From NCBI RefSeq assembly GCF_004103735.1, contig NZ_CP035281.1, forward strand, positions 372,001 to 436,000: a stretch of 64,000 nt of DNA. The letters are read 5' to 3'. The translations under genes were made by a program, and so were the position numbers. Of the stretch, positions 1 to 7,340 are shown in pieces; the first letter of the stretch is position 1, and the number at the start of each line of letters is the position of its first letter. Below the pieces are notes generated by a model, which ran no database searches, was not told where the DNA came from, and was given only the letters and a program-made list of their open reading frames with translations. Source of the DNA: Aminipila luticellarii. Lineage in GTDB: Bacteria; Bacillota; Clostridia; Peptostreptococcales; Anaerovoracaceae.

Positions 1-1
1 A

Positions 2-586
2 AGTGTATATACCCCGCTGAATCATTCTTCCATGATAAAGACAGCGGATGAGCTGGTGACGAACTATTCCCAGGGAGCGCCTGATTTTACAGGAAGAAAG
101 TTGGATTTTGCCGTATCGGGCAATGGCTTTTTTCAAGTTCAGACACCGGATGGACAGAACAGATATACGAGGAACGGTTCCTTCAATATAGATAGTGACG
201 GATATTTGTGCTTGCAGCATATAGGACGGGTAGTCGGTGAAAACGGACCGATCCAACTGGGAACAGATCAAATCAGTGTGAGCTCAGACGGAAGTATAAC
301 CGATTCTCAGACGGGAGAAGCCCTTGGAAAAATGCGTCTGGTCAATTTTACAGACTATACCCAGCTTCAAAAGCTGGGAGAAGGCATGTTTGGAACGGCG
401 AATCCTGTAAATCCGGTTGCGGCAGACGGTACAGTCATGCAGGGCGCTCTGGAACGCTCCAATGTTCAGGCCATGGATGAGATGCTGGCCATGATGTCCA
501 GTCAGAGAGCTTTTCAAAGCGCAAGCCAGATTGCTAAGGCATACGATCAGTTAATGGGTAAAGCGGTTGACTTGGCTGCGTTATAA
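2..586 (+). CDS. Flagellar hook-basal body rod protein (FlgF/FlhO-like), 5' truncated
   Basis: The reading frame is open from base 2, so the true start and roughly the first 60-70 residues lie left of the window; the Met codon at 32 is internal. What remains shows the family core LDFAVSGNGFFQV followed by YTRNGSFNIDSDGYL, and the C-terminal helix with LERSNVQAMDEMLAMMSSQRAF, which packs in the rod core of FlgE/F/G proteins. These proteins form the rod or hook of the flagellum outside the membrane. It lies 14 bases before a second rod gene, the arrangement of flhO-flhP in Bacillus. Family assignment is firm; FlgF versus FlgG is not decided by the sequence. Confidence 0.88.
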   Translation, partial: SVYTPLNHSSMIKTADELVTNYSQGAPDFTGRKLDFAVSGNGFFQVQTPDGQNRYTRNGSFNIDSDGYLCLQHIGRVVGENGPIQLGTDQISVSSDGSITDSQTGEALGKMRLVNFTDYTQLQKLGEGMFGTANPVNPVAADGTVMQGALERSNVQAMDEMLAMMSSQRAFQSASQIAKAYDQLMGKAVDLAAL

Positions 587-600
587 TAGAGGAGGCGTAA

Positions 601-1353
601 ATGGACATTTCATTTTATACGGCTGGAGTAGGTGCGAAAGCACATCAATCCAAGCTGGACGTTATCGGAAATAATATAGCCAATGTGAATACAACGGCTT
701 ATAAGGCTCAAAATGCGGGATTTGTAGATCTGCTATACAGTAATATCAGAGACACGGCGGGAACCAATACTTCCCTTAAGGTGGGAAGCGGAACCCGCGT
801 GGAGAAAACAGACATTAATTTTGAGGGAAGCGGAGTGCAAGCTACTGATAATCCTACAGATTATGCTATAATCGGCTCCGGTTTTTTTGCGGTTCAGGAT
901 CCGGCCACTAATGAAGTGTATTACACAAGGGACGGAAGCTTTCAGCGTTCTCTGCGGAACGACGGTGAATTCTATTTAACGACGGCAAACGGAGAACTGG
1001 TTCTGGATAAGAATTTTGAACAAATAAAAACGGGCAAAGAGGATGCGGAAGATAAAGAGAATACGGACGGTAAAGACAGGATGGAAAGTATGGCTGAGCC
1101 GGGCATTTTTGACTTTAAGATAAAAGATGGCATGCTTCTTAAGGGAGATAATTTATATCAGCCTGTTGCCAAAAACGGTCAGCCTGTATTACAGGAGGAT
1201 GCAAAGCTGCAGAATGCATGTCTGGAGCTTTCTAACGTGGAGGTGTCCGATCAGATGGTAAAGCTTATAGAGGCACAGAGGGCTTACTCTATGTCCTTAA
1301 AGATGGTGCAGACTTCAAATGAGATCGAAGAGGTTATCAATAGCCTCAGATAG
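601..1353 (+). CDS. Flagellar hook-basal body rod protein (FlgG/FlhP-like)
   Basis: 250 residues. The N-terminus has the rod signature (YTAGVGAKAHQSKLDVIGNN then IANVNTTAYKAQ), the middle has DYAIIGSGFFAVQ and YTRDGSFQ, and the C-terminal helix reads LELSNVEVSDQMVKLIEAQR. These are the conserved D0/D1 parts of FlgG-type distal rod proteins, exported by the flagellar type III apparatus. A strong AGAGGAGG precedes the ATG. It follows the upstream rod gene by 14 bases. A charged insert (about residues 145-165, rich in Asp, Glu and Lys) separates the two halves and is not a usual part of the family core. Length is close to the 260 residues usual for FlgG. Confidence 0.9.
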   Translation: MDISFYTAGVGAKAHQSKLDVIGNNIANVNTTAYKAQNAGFVDLLYSNIRDTAGTNTSLKVGSGTRVEKTDINFEGSGVQATDNPTDYAIIGSGFFAVQDPATNEVYYTRDGSFQRSLRNDGEFYLTTANGELVLDKNFEQIKTGKEDAEDKENTDGKDRMESMAEPGIFDFKIKDGMLLKGDNLYQPVAKNGQPVLQEDAKLQNACLELSNVEVSDQMVKLIEAQRAYSMSLKMVQTSNEIEEVINSLR

Positions 1354-1406
1354 TGATTGGTTATTGCTTGAGTCAATTATTTTTTTGAAAATTAGGAGTT
1401 GCTGAG

Positions 1407-3203
1407 ATGGATAAAATATCATACACAACTAAAGAGCAAAAAAAGGGGACGGAACGAAAGTTCGATAAGTTTTATCAAAAAGCAGTAGGCATGTTCAATC
1501 GTGGGAGTGAAGATGAACGTGCAGAGGAAGGAATAACAGAGACTGAAAATGCTGTTTCGGCTTCCGGGCAAGAGCAACATGAGACAGAGACTGCCGGGCA
1601 GGATCAAGAGAAACAACCGGCGGAGAAATCGATGAAAGTGGAAGAGCCTGTAAAAGCTTATGCGCCGCCGGAGGAAGAAGCCTTTAAAGCGGAGAAAGAC
1701 TTATTGACTCAAAAAGAAGCAACGCTAAGTGCAGAAGAAGTGATGAACCGCAATAAAAAAACCATTACTTTTACTTTATTTCTTTCTGCCGATAAAATGG
1801 CGGCTTATATCAGAGCTCAGGATTACCAACATGGAAAAGATGCGGACAACCGAATTCCTACAAGTGTTATATACGATCTGCTAAAGGAAAAAGGGGTTGT
1901 TTATGGAATGGATCAATCCGGAATAGAGGACTATTGTCAAGGAAGAAAATTTTATAAGGATTTTCAGGTGGCAACAGGTGCAAGACCCAAAGCCGGAGAA
2001 GACGGACGAGTAGAATATTTATTTTCACTGGATGTAAAATATGCCCCGGAAGAGAAGGATGACGGCACGGTGGATTATAAAGAGCTGGGAATGGTGCGCA
2101 ATGTAGAAGCCGGAGATGTTTTGTGCAGAATTACACCGCCTACGGAAGGCCTGGAGGGTGTAGATGTCTTAGGAAAAGCGGTAAAACCTGCACCGGGCAG
2201 GCCTGTTTCCGTGAACTACGGAAAGGGCGTACAGGCTTCGGAGGACGGACTTGAATATATTGCCATAGAAAGCGGTATGGTGGAGCTGAACGGCGGTACT
2301 GTGGAGGTAAAAGAGATCTACACCATTAACGGAGATGTAGGTCCTGCCACCGGAAATATCCGGTTCAACGGTACAGTAATGGTGAAAGGAAGTGTTCTTT
2401 CTGATTATGCCATCTATGCCAAAGGGGATATCATTGTCAACGGATATGTGGAATCCAGTATTTTAAATGCTGCCGGCAATATTGTCATAAAGAATGGTAT
2501 CAGCGGTATGAAAAAGGGGCTGCTTAAGGCAGACGGGGATGTAACTGTTCGATTTGCTGAAATGGCCAGAATTGTAGCCGGAGGAGATTTCCATTTTGAT
2601 TATTGCATCAACTGTGATGTGAAAGTGGGAGCGTCCATCATTGGAAAGGGAAAGAGAGGCTCTTTGCTGGGCGGAAATTATATAGCCGGGACAACCATCG
2701 ATGTGAATATTATCGGAAGTGATCTGAATATTCCTATGGAAGTGCAGATCGTACCGGACTGGCAGGAGGTTAAGAATTTTAAATTAAAGCCGGAGGACAG
2801 GATTAAGGAAAATAAGGAACTGGTATGCCAGTGGGAAAAAGAGTATTCGGACTTAAAACATAAGTATGACAGCTTGGATTCGGAGATTTCCAGAGCTTCC
2901 AGAAGGAACAGCATGGACGCACCGGAGGATATAGAGGCGAAGCATAAGAAGGTGGTGCATCTGATGGATCAGAAATCAAAAATCCGACAGCAGATGACAG
3001 AGATCGAAGAAAAAAAAGAGAGTGTCAACCGAATGGCTTCCTGCGAGGGGTGTATGGTCATCGCCAGAAAAATGGCTCATGCAGGTGCTCGGATTACCAT
3101 CGGAAATGCTATGCTTTGGATTCATGATACCATTAAACATCAAACCTTTGTTGAGGAAAACGGGCTGATTGAAACCCACAGCATCACGCCGGGTTCCGTA
3201 TAA
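1407..3203 (+). CDS. FapA family protein (DUF342, polymer-forming beta-helix)
   Basis: 598 residues. Residues 1-105 are charged and low in complexity; about 115-215 form the FapA N-terminal domain; about 215-465 are a Gly/Val/Ile-rich repeat region (for example GDVGPATGNIRFNGTVMVKG) typical of the DUF342 right-handed beta-helix; about 470-550 is a predicted coiled coil. Family members are often called flagellar assembly protein A; their biochemical role is poorly defined. The position between rod genes and cheC fits a motility role. An AGGAG lies 8 bases before the ATG. The acidic N-terminal tail is longer than in many homologues. Confidence 0.85.
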   Translation: MDKISYTTKEQKKGTERKFDKFYQKAVGMFNRGSEDERAEEGITETENAVSASGQEQHETETAGQDQEKQPAEKSMKVEEPVKAYAPPEEEAFKAEKDLLTQKEATLSAEEVMNRNKKTITFTLFLSADKMAAYIRAQDYQHGKDADNRIPTSVIYDLLKEKGVVYGMDQSGIEDYCQGRKFYKDFQVATGARPKAGEDGRVEYLFSLDVKYAPEEKDDGTVDYKELGMVRNVEAGDVLCRITPPTEGLEGVDVLGKAVKPAPGRPVSVNYGKGVQASEDGLEYIAIESGMVELNGGTVEVKEIYTINGDVGPATGNIRFNGTVMVKGSVLSDYAIYAKGDIIVNGYVESSILNAAGNIVIKNGISGMKKGLLKADGDVTVRFAEMARIVAGGDFHFDYCINCDVKVGASIIGKGKRGSLLGGNYIAGTTIDVNIIGSDLNIPMEVQIVPDWQEVKNFKLKPEDRIKENKELVCQWEKEYSDLKHKYDSLDSEISRASRRNSMDAPEDIEAKHKKVVHLMDQKSKIRQQMTEIEEKKESVNRMASCEGCMVIARKMAHAGARITIGNAMLWIHDTIKHQTFVEENGLIETHSITPGSV

Positions 3204-3232
3204 AAACCGGAGAATTTTAAAGGAGAAAAAAC

Positions 3233-3859
3233 ATGGGGATAAAAAGCTATGAAGATTTAGACAGCATGCAGCTGGATGCATTAAGAGAAATTGGAAATAT
3301 CGGAGCAGGCAATGCTGCAACTGCCTTATCACTGACCATAGGAAAACCCGTTAACATAGATGTTCCTACCGTAAAAATTTTGGACATCAATGAAGCAGTA
3401 GAAGCTTTAGGCGGTGCGGAACAAGTTGTTGCGGGGATACTGGTCAAGCTGGAGGAAGGTATCCACGGAGCCATGATGAGCATTCAAACTTTGGATGTAA
3501 TCAATCTGATGCTGGAAAGTCTGCTTGGAACGACGGTAAACAGCTATGAAGAAATGGACGAAATGCATATATCAGCCGTATGTGAAATCGCAAATATCCT
3601 AATGGGTTCTTATGTGAATGCCATTTCGGATATGACGGGAATGCCTGTCAATATTTCTGTTCCGGCTATATCCATCAATATGATAGGAGCACTGATAACC
3701 GTTCCGATGGCTACTTACTGCTACGAAGCAGAAAAGATTATGATGATTGAGGGAAAATTCTCTTTCGACGGAATCATGCACAAGCATAGCTTGCTTTTGA
3801 TACCGGATGTAGAATCCCTGACAAAAGTTCTAACAAGATTAGGAGTATATAATGAGTAG
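3233..3859 (+). CDS. cheC: Chemotaxis protein CheC (CheY-P phosphatase)
   Basis: 208 residues, the usual CheC length. CheC dephosphorylates CheY-P and binds CheD to set receptor adaptation. Both pseudo-symmetric active sites are visible: LREIGNIGAGNAA (Glu19, Asn22) and CEIANILMGSYVNA (Glu118, Asn121), so both phosphatase centres look intact. AAAGGAG precedes the ATG. The end overlaps cheD by 8 bases, so the two are translationally coupled, as their protein partnership would predict. Confidence 0.93.
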   Translation: MGIKSYEDLDSMQLDALREIGNIGAGNAATALSLTIGKPVNIDVPTVKILDINEAVEALGGAEQVVAGILVKLEEGIHGAMMSIQTLDVINLMLESLLGTTVNSYEEMDEMHISAVCEIANILMGSYVNAISDMTGMPVNISVPAISINMIGALITVPMATYCYEAEKIMMIEGKFSFDGIMHKHSLLLIPDVESLTKVLTRLGVYNE

Positions 3860-4337
3860 TATGGCCACGGTGGGTATTGCTGAGATGGGAGTAGTAAAAG
3901 GGGAGGATCAATTGATCACCTATGCTTTAGGTTCCTGTATCGGTGTCTGCATCCACGATAAAAATTTAAAAATTGCGGGCATGGTGCACATCATGCTGCC
4001 GGCGGCTCCAGCAGACGGCAGCGGTAAAGCCATATGCCGATATGCCGATTCGGGTATTCCGGCTTTGATTAAGAAAATGGAAAGCCTGGGTGCAGTACGC
4101 AGAAATATGACGGCTAAAATTGCCGGAGGTGCTAAAATGTTCGATATACCCGGCGATTCGGTAGTCGGAAACATTGGGGACCGAAACATAGAAGCCGTAA
4201 AGAAAACGCTGGCAGAGCTTCGCATCCCCATTATCGGGCAGGATGTGGGATTTGATTATGCGAGGACGATGAGCTTCAGTGCAGAGGACGGAATGGTGAC
4301 CATTAAAGCCTTTTCAAAAGGTATCAGTACATGGTAA
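3852..4337 (+). CDS. cheD: Chemoreceptor glutamine deamidase CheD
   Basis: 161 residues, full length. CheD deamidates selected Gln residues on chemoreceptors and is inhibited or sequestered by CheC. The catalytic motif ALGSCIGVCIHD gives Cys29, and MVHIMLP gives His46; the conserved KIAGGAKMF segment follows in the middle. The gene overlaps cheC by 8 bases and ends the motility transcript at a strong hairpin (4343-4369), facing the convergent HD-GYP gene. Confidence 0.93.
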   Translation: MSSMATVGIAEMGVVKGEDQLITYALGSCIGVCIHDKNLKIAGMVHIMLPAAPADGSGKAICRYADSGIPALIKKMESLGAVRRNMTAKIAGGAKMFDIPGDSVVGNIGDRNIEAVKKTLAELRIPIIGQDVGFDYARTMSFSAEDGMVTIKAFSKGISTW

Positions 4338-4342
4338 AAAAC

Positions 4343-4369
4343 AGAGCCAGTTAAGGCTCTTATTTTTTT
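4343..4369. terminator. Bidirectional terminator between cheD and the HD-GYP gene
   Basis: Stem AGAGCC/GGCTCT with a 6-base loop, followed by TATTTTTTT on the plus strand and by GTTTTTTACC on the minus strand. It overlaps the stop codon of the minus-strand HD-GYP gene. Confidence 0.85.
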
Positions 4370-5445
4370 GATTTTTTCTCCGGATATTTATCGATGATCT
4401 CGTTAATAGACCATTCGGAATAAGCTAAAGCGCGTATCAGCATCGGGTTATATGTGTGCTGGAATTGCAGCATTTTTTTGATGGATTCTTCAAATGGTGA
4501 GTCGGTAAAGCCGTACAATTTGCGGGAATACTTGTCAAAATCTGCAGCAAATCCGACCACTTGAGCCGAAAGGGGAATCCGGTTTCCTCTTAATCCTCCG
4601 GGATACCCGGAACCATCCCATTTCTCGTGATGGTTTTGGGCAATATTTACGGCAAGCTGCACAAAACTGTGCAGGGCAGGATTGTTGTTGATTTGTAACA
4701 GCTCTGCGCCCTTTGTGGTATGCGCATGGTAAATAAGCCGCTGCTCTTCGGTCAGGCGATCCCTGTTTTTTAAGATAAGATCTGGAATGGCAATCTTGCC
4801 GATATCGTGATATGCAGCCGCTCGTATGATCAGCTGAATTTGGGGCTCGTTTAGATGAATTCCGCTGGAAGTGTGTTCAGATAAAGCTCTGAGGAGTACT
4901 CCGGTAAAAAGAGAAACACGCTTGATGTGATAAGGAGTCTCAATCCGGCGATAACTGAACAGGTTTCGGAAGGTTCTGTTTAAAGACTTATCGTACTCAA
5001 TGATGTCGTCCAGACTGACCGCATTATCCGAAACCAGACGGCTGAGGGCCTGACCGGGCAGACTGGAAGAAGTGCCAAGAAGAGACAAGACTCTTTGACG
5101 GAAAAAGTCAGCCTCAAAGGGTTTTACCACAAAATCCGCGGCACCATACCGGAAGGCGTCTAATATGTCCTGCTTTACGGCTTCCGCACTGGTCAAAATA
5201 ATAGGAATCGTTTCCGTATTCTCCATTCGCTTGATTTGCTTTAGCAGCTGAAACCCATCCAGATAAGGCAGTGTAATGTCGATAACCGCCAGTTTGATAT
5301 GCTCGGCTTCCTCTGTGAAAAGCTCCAGCGCTTTCAATCCATTATTCGACTCTAAAACAGGGTAGGTATTTTTCAGAGCGTTCAGCATAACGGAACGGTC
5401 AAAACTTGAGGCGTCTGCAATAAGTATCTTTTTGTTCATATCCAT
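4360..5445 (-). CDS. Response regulator with HD-GYP domain (c-di-GMP phosphodiesterase)
   Basis: 361 residues. An N-terminal receiver domain (about 5-125) has phospho-acceptor Asp56, Thr85 and Lys108. The HD-GYP domain (about 165-345) shows HDIGK (213-217), the HAHTTKG helix, HHEKWDGSGYPGGL (272-285) and a C-terminal AADFDKY, so the metal ligands and GYP motif needed to hydrolyse cyclic di-GMP are present. This is the RpfG-type architecture. It is the last gene of a probable three-gene minus-strand set (ParA, ComFB-domain protein, this gene) embedded between chemotaxis and flagellar filament genes, suggesting it tunes motility through c-di-GMP. AAGGAG lies 10 bases before the ATG. Confidence 0.9.
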   Translation of the reverse strand: MDMNKKILIADASSFDRSVMLNALKNTYPVLESNNGLKALELFTEEAEHIKLAVIDITLPYLDGFQLLKQIKRMENTETIPIILTSAEAVKQDILDAFRYGAADFVVKPFEADFFRQRVLSLLGTSSSLPGQALSRLVSDNAVSLDDIIEYDKSLNRTFRNLFSYRRIETPYHIKRVSLFTGVLLRALSEHTSSGIHLNEPQIQLIIRAAAYHDIGKIAIPDLILKNRDRLTEEQRLIYHAHTTKGAELLQINNNPALHSFVQLAVNIAQNHHEKWDGSGYPGGLRGNRIPLSAQVVGFAADFDKYSRKLYGFTDSPFEESIKKMLQFQHTYNPMLIRALAYSEWSINEIIDKYPEKKSKK

Positions 5446-5475
5446 ACCTTATCAGCTCCTTCCGATATTTTGTCC

Positions 5476-5490
5476 AGTGCCTTAGCACTG
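5476..5490 (-). other. Intercistronic hairpin before the HD-GYP gene
   Basis: Perfect CAGTGC/GCACTG stem with a 4-base loop in the 99-base gap between the ComFB-domain gene and the HD-GYP gene. There is no clear T run on the minus strand, so it may be an attenuator, a processing site or a weak terminator. Confidence 0.4.
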
Positions 5491-5544
5491 CCCGTTAAAA
5501 CAATATCAAACCATATTTTATCTTGATTGCAGATCGTATTTCAT

Positions 5545-6411
5545 TTATTTGTTAGGGGAAACACGGTGTGCCGGACGATGGGGATTGATCTTGACCTTTA
5601 TACAGGCTTTTGTAAGCTCTGAGGTCAACTCTGCCCCATACTGCTGTTCATAGTGGCTCAGCTCCTGTGCAAGCTGTTGCTGAGTTGTCATGGCATACAG
5701 CGGCTTTGCATCGTTTAAGGCGGCAGTCACGACCTCATAAATACAGTCCTGACAGGTACACATGTTAAAGCTTTTCATGACCTTTGGAGCCTCAGCTATC
5801 ATAATATCTTCTGCAAAATTGTGAAGAAAGCTTCTATTCCTTTCAGACAGCGGAAGCGTGCCTGCCGAAGTATCCTTCTCCTGGTGAAATACGGTATTCT
5901 TCATTTCTGAAACTATAGTGTCTTCTTCATCATTAAAATCCTCCAATACATAAAGCTCGCTTTTTATCTGGTCGGAGGGAGTGGGAGCGCATGCTTCTGC
6001 TTCTTCCGCAACGATTCTTTCCTGTATTTCCCGTTCCAGGGCTTCCTGATGCAGGTGTCTGTTCTGTGAGGATTGCAGACCAAATTTTTCCATGAAAGCA
6101 GTAGAGTAGGGGAGGCGTTCATCCGCATCGGTTTCTTCCTTATGGTCAGGAGTCTTGGGAGAGACGGGAGCTGTTTTATTGTGCAGCTGCTTGTCCAGCT
6201 CTTTTTGCAGATCTGATTTCACTAAATCTGAAATCGGGTCGGCATCCGAAGCTTGCGGCAATTCTACGACCACCTCTTTTTTTGGAGCGTCCGAATGCGT
6301 TTTCCTTTCATGTGTTGATGCGGGTACGGAAGAGTCCTCATCTAAAAGATCTGCCGCTCCATTGGTCAGAAGACTTAAAACATGGGCTGTTTTGTTACTT
6401 TTCTTTGGCAT
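5545..6411 (-). CDS. ComFB-domain protein with long disordered N-terminus
   Basis: 288 residues. Residues 1-190 are charged and appear disordered, with a helical acidic patch at 120-145. The C-terminal part (196-278) matches the ComFB family: a leading helix (NFAEDIMIAEAPKVMKSFN), a metal-type cluster with Cys218, Cys220 and Cys223, the conserved ALNDAKPLYA segment, and the closing KACIKVKINPHR. In cyanobacteria and other bacteria ComFB-type domains have been described as c-di-GMP receptors, and in Bacillus comFB lies in the competence operon; whether this protein binds c-di-GMP is inference. It starts 4 bases after the end of the ParA gene with a good GGGAGG site, and precedes a c-di-GMP phosphodiesterase. 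Confidence 0.75.
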   Translation of the reverse strand: MPKKSNKTAHVLSLLTNGAADLLDEDSSVPASTHERKTHSDAPKKEVVVELPQASDADPISDLVKSDLQKELDKQLHNKTAPVSPKTPDHKEETDADERLPYSTAFMEKFGLQSSQNRHLHQEALEREIQERIVAEEAEACAPTPSDQIKSELYVLEDFNDEEDTIVSEMKNTVFHQEKDTSAGTLPLSERNRSFLHNFAEDIMIAEAPKVMKSFNMCTCQDCIYEVVTAALNDAKPLYAMTTQQQLAQELSHYEQQYGAELTSELTKACIKVKINPHRPAHRVSPNK

Positions 6412-6415
6412 GATG

Positions 6416-7177
6416 CTATAATCCTCCCTGAATTAATTCTTTTATGAAATTATAATAATCCACGCATGCATTGGATTTAGGCGCATAGTCCAGAAGCCCA
6501 AGGCCATGGGCCGGAGCTTCGGCCACAGCCACACTGTTTCGTATGACCGTATCAGCCACCCTCGTGCCTAATTGGGAGGCGATCGCCTCCGTCATATCGC
6601 AGACCTCTTTTGTCAAGGAGGCTCTTTTGTTGTATTTTGTAAGCAATATACAAGTTAAATCCAGCTTAGGATTATAATATCTTTTGACATTTTCAATGGT
6701 ATCCTTGATCTGCGAGATGCCTAAAAGGCTTAAAATCTCCGGTATCATGGGAATAATCAAATGGTCGGCACAGACATACGCATTGACGGTCAAAATATTC
6801 AGCGCAGGCGGAGTATCTATCACGATATAATCATAGATATTTTTAATGTCTTTAATAGCCTCCGTTAATAAGAATTCCCTGCCTGAGTGATTAAATTCCA
6901 GTTCTGCCGTACTCAGTAAAATATTTGAAGGAATGAAATGACCACAGTCAATGGGTCTGATGGCGTCGGTGATCGTGGCTTTTCCTTTGAATACATCGTA
7001 AAGAGTGATTCCTTCTTCAATGTTAATCCCTAAGCTGAACCCCAAACTTCCCTGCGGATCCAAATCAATTCCGAGGACTTTATATCCCATTCTGGAAAGT
7101 CCGCTTATAAGGGCATTGCAGGTGGTTGTTTTTGCAACGCCGCCCTTCTGATTTGTGACTGCTATAATCTTCGCCAA
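6416..7177 (-). CDS. ParA/Soj-family ATPase (orphan)
   Basis: 253 residues. The deviant Walker A motif KGGVAKTT (11-18, with the signature Lys), the DLDPQGSLG segment, and DTPPALNILTVNAY are all present, so an active ParA-type dimerising ATPase is expected. These proteins position plasmids, chromosomes or cell-surface machines. No parB partner or parS-like site was seen nearby, and the neighbours are flagellar and chemotaxis genes plus a ComFB-domain gene, so a role in positioning a motility complex is more likely than DNA segregation (inference). The start codon is TTG, chosen because AAGGAG sits 8 bases upstream and the MAKIIAVTNQKGG N-terminus is canonical. A possible extended -10 (TGTGCTAAAAT, minus strand, about 7231-7241) overlaps the divergent fliD promoter. 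Confidence 0.88.
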   Translation of the reverse strand: MAKIIAVTNQKGGVAKTTTCNALISGLSRMGYKVLGIDLDPQGSLGFSLGINIEEGITLYDVFKGKATITDAIRPIDCGHFIPSNILLSTAELEFNHSGREFLLTEAIKDIKNIYDYIVIDTPPALNILTVNAYVCADHLIIPMIPEILSLLGISQIKDTIENVKRYYNPKLDLTCILLTKYNKRASLTKEVCDMTEAIASQLGTRVADTVIRNSVAVAEAPAHGLGLLDYAPKSNACVDYYNFIKELIQGGL

Positions 7178-7223
7178 TTTTTCTTCTCCTTTAAGATTTT
7201 GTTTATGTTTTCTTTATTTTTGC

Positions 7224-7250
7224 TTAATTTATTTTAGCACAGGACGATAT
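7224..7250 (+). promoter_or_regulatory. Sigma-28 (SigD/FliA)-type promoter for fliD
   Basis: TTAA, a 15-base spacer, then GACGATAT: seven of eight bases match the SigD -10 GCCGATAT at the expected spacing. A late flagellar gene directly downstream fits. Confidence 0.6.
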
Positions 7251-7340
7251 ATAAGTATACAAATTTTAGCATTTTGATGATTGATATACACACGAAAAGG
7301 GCAGGGATGCCAGGATAAAAATTTTTAGGGAGGATAAATT

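Noticed and set aside
6416-7177. Chromosome-partition locus (soj-spo0J)
   Set aside because: No ParB gene and no parS-type 16-bp site was seen; the neighbours are motility genes.
7178-7340. c-di-GMP (GEMM) riboswitch before fliD
   Set aside because: The GGGCAGGGATGCC stretch recalls part of a riboswitch by eye but lacks the GEMM core and tetraloop receptor.
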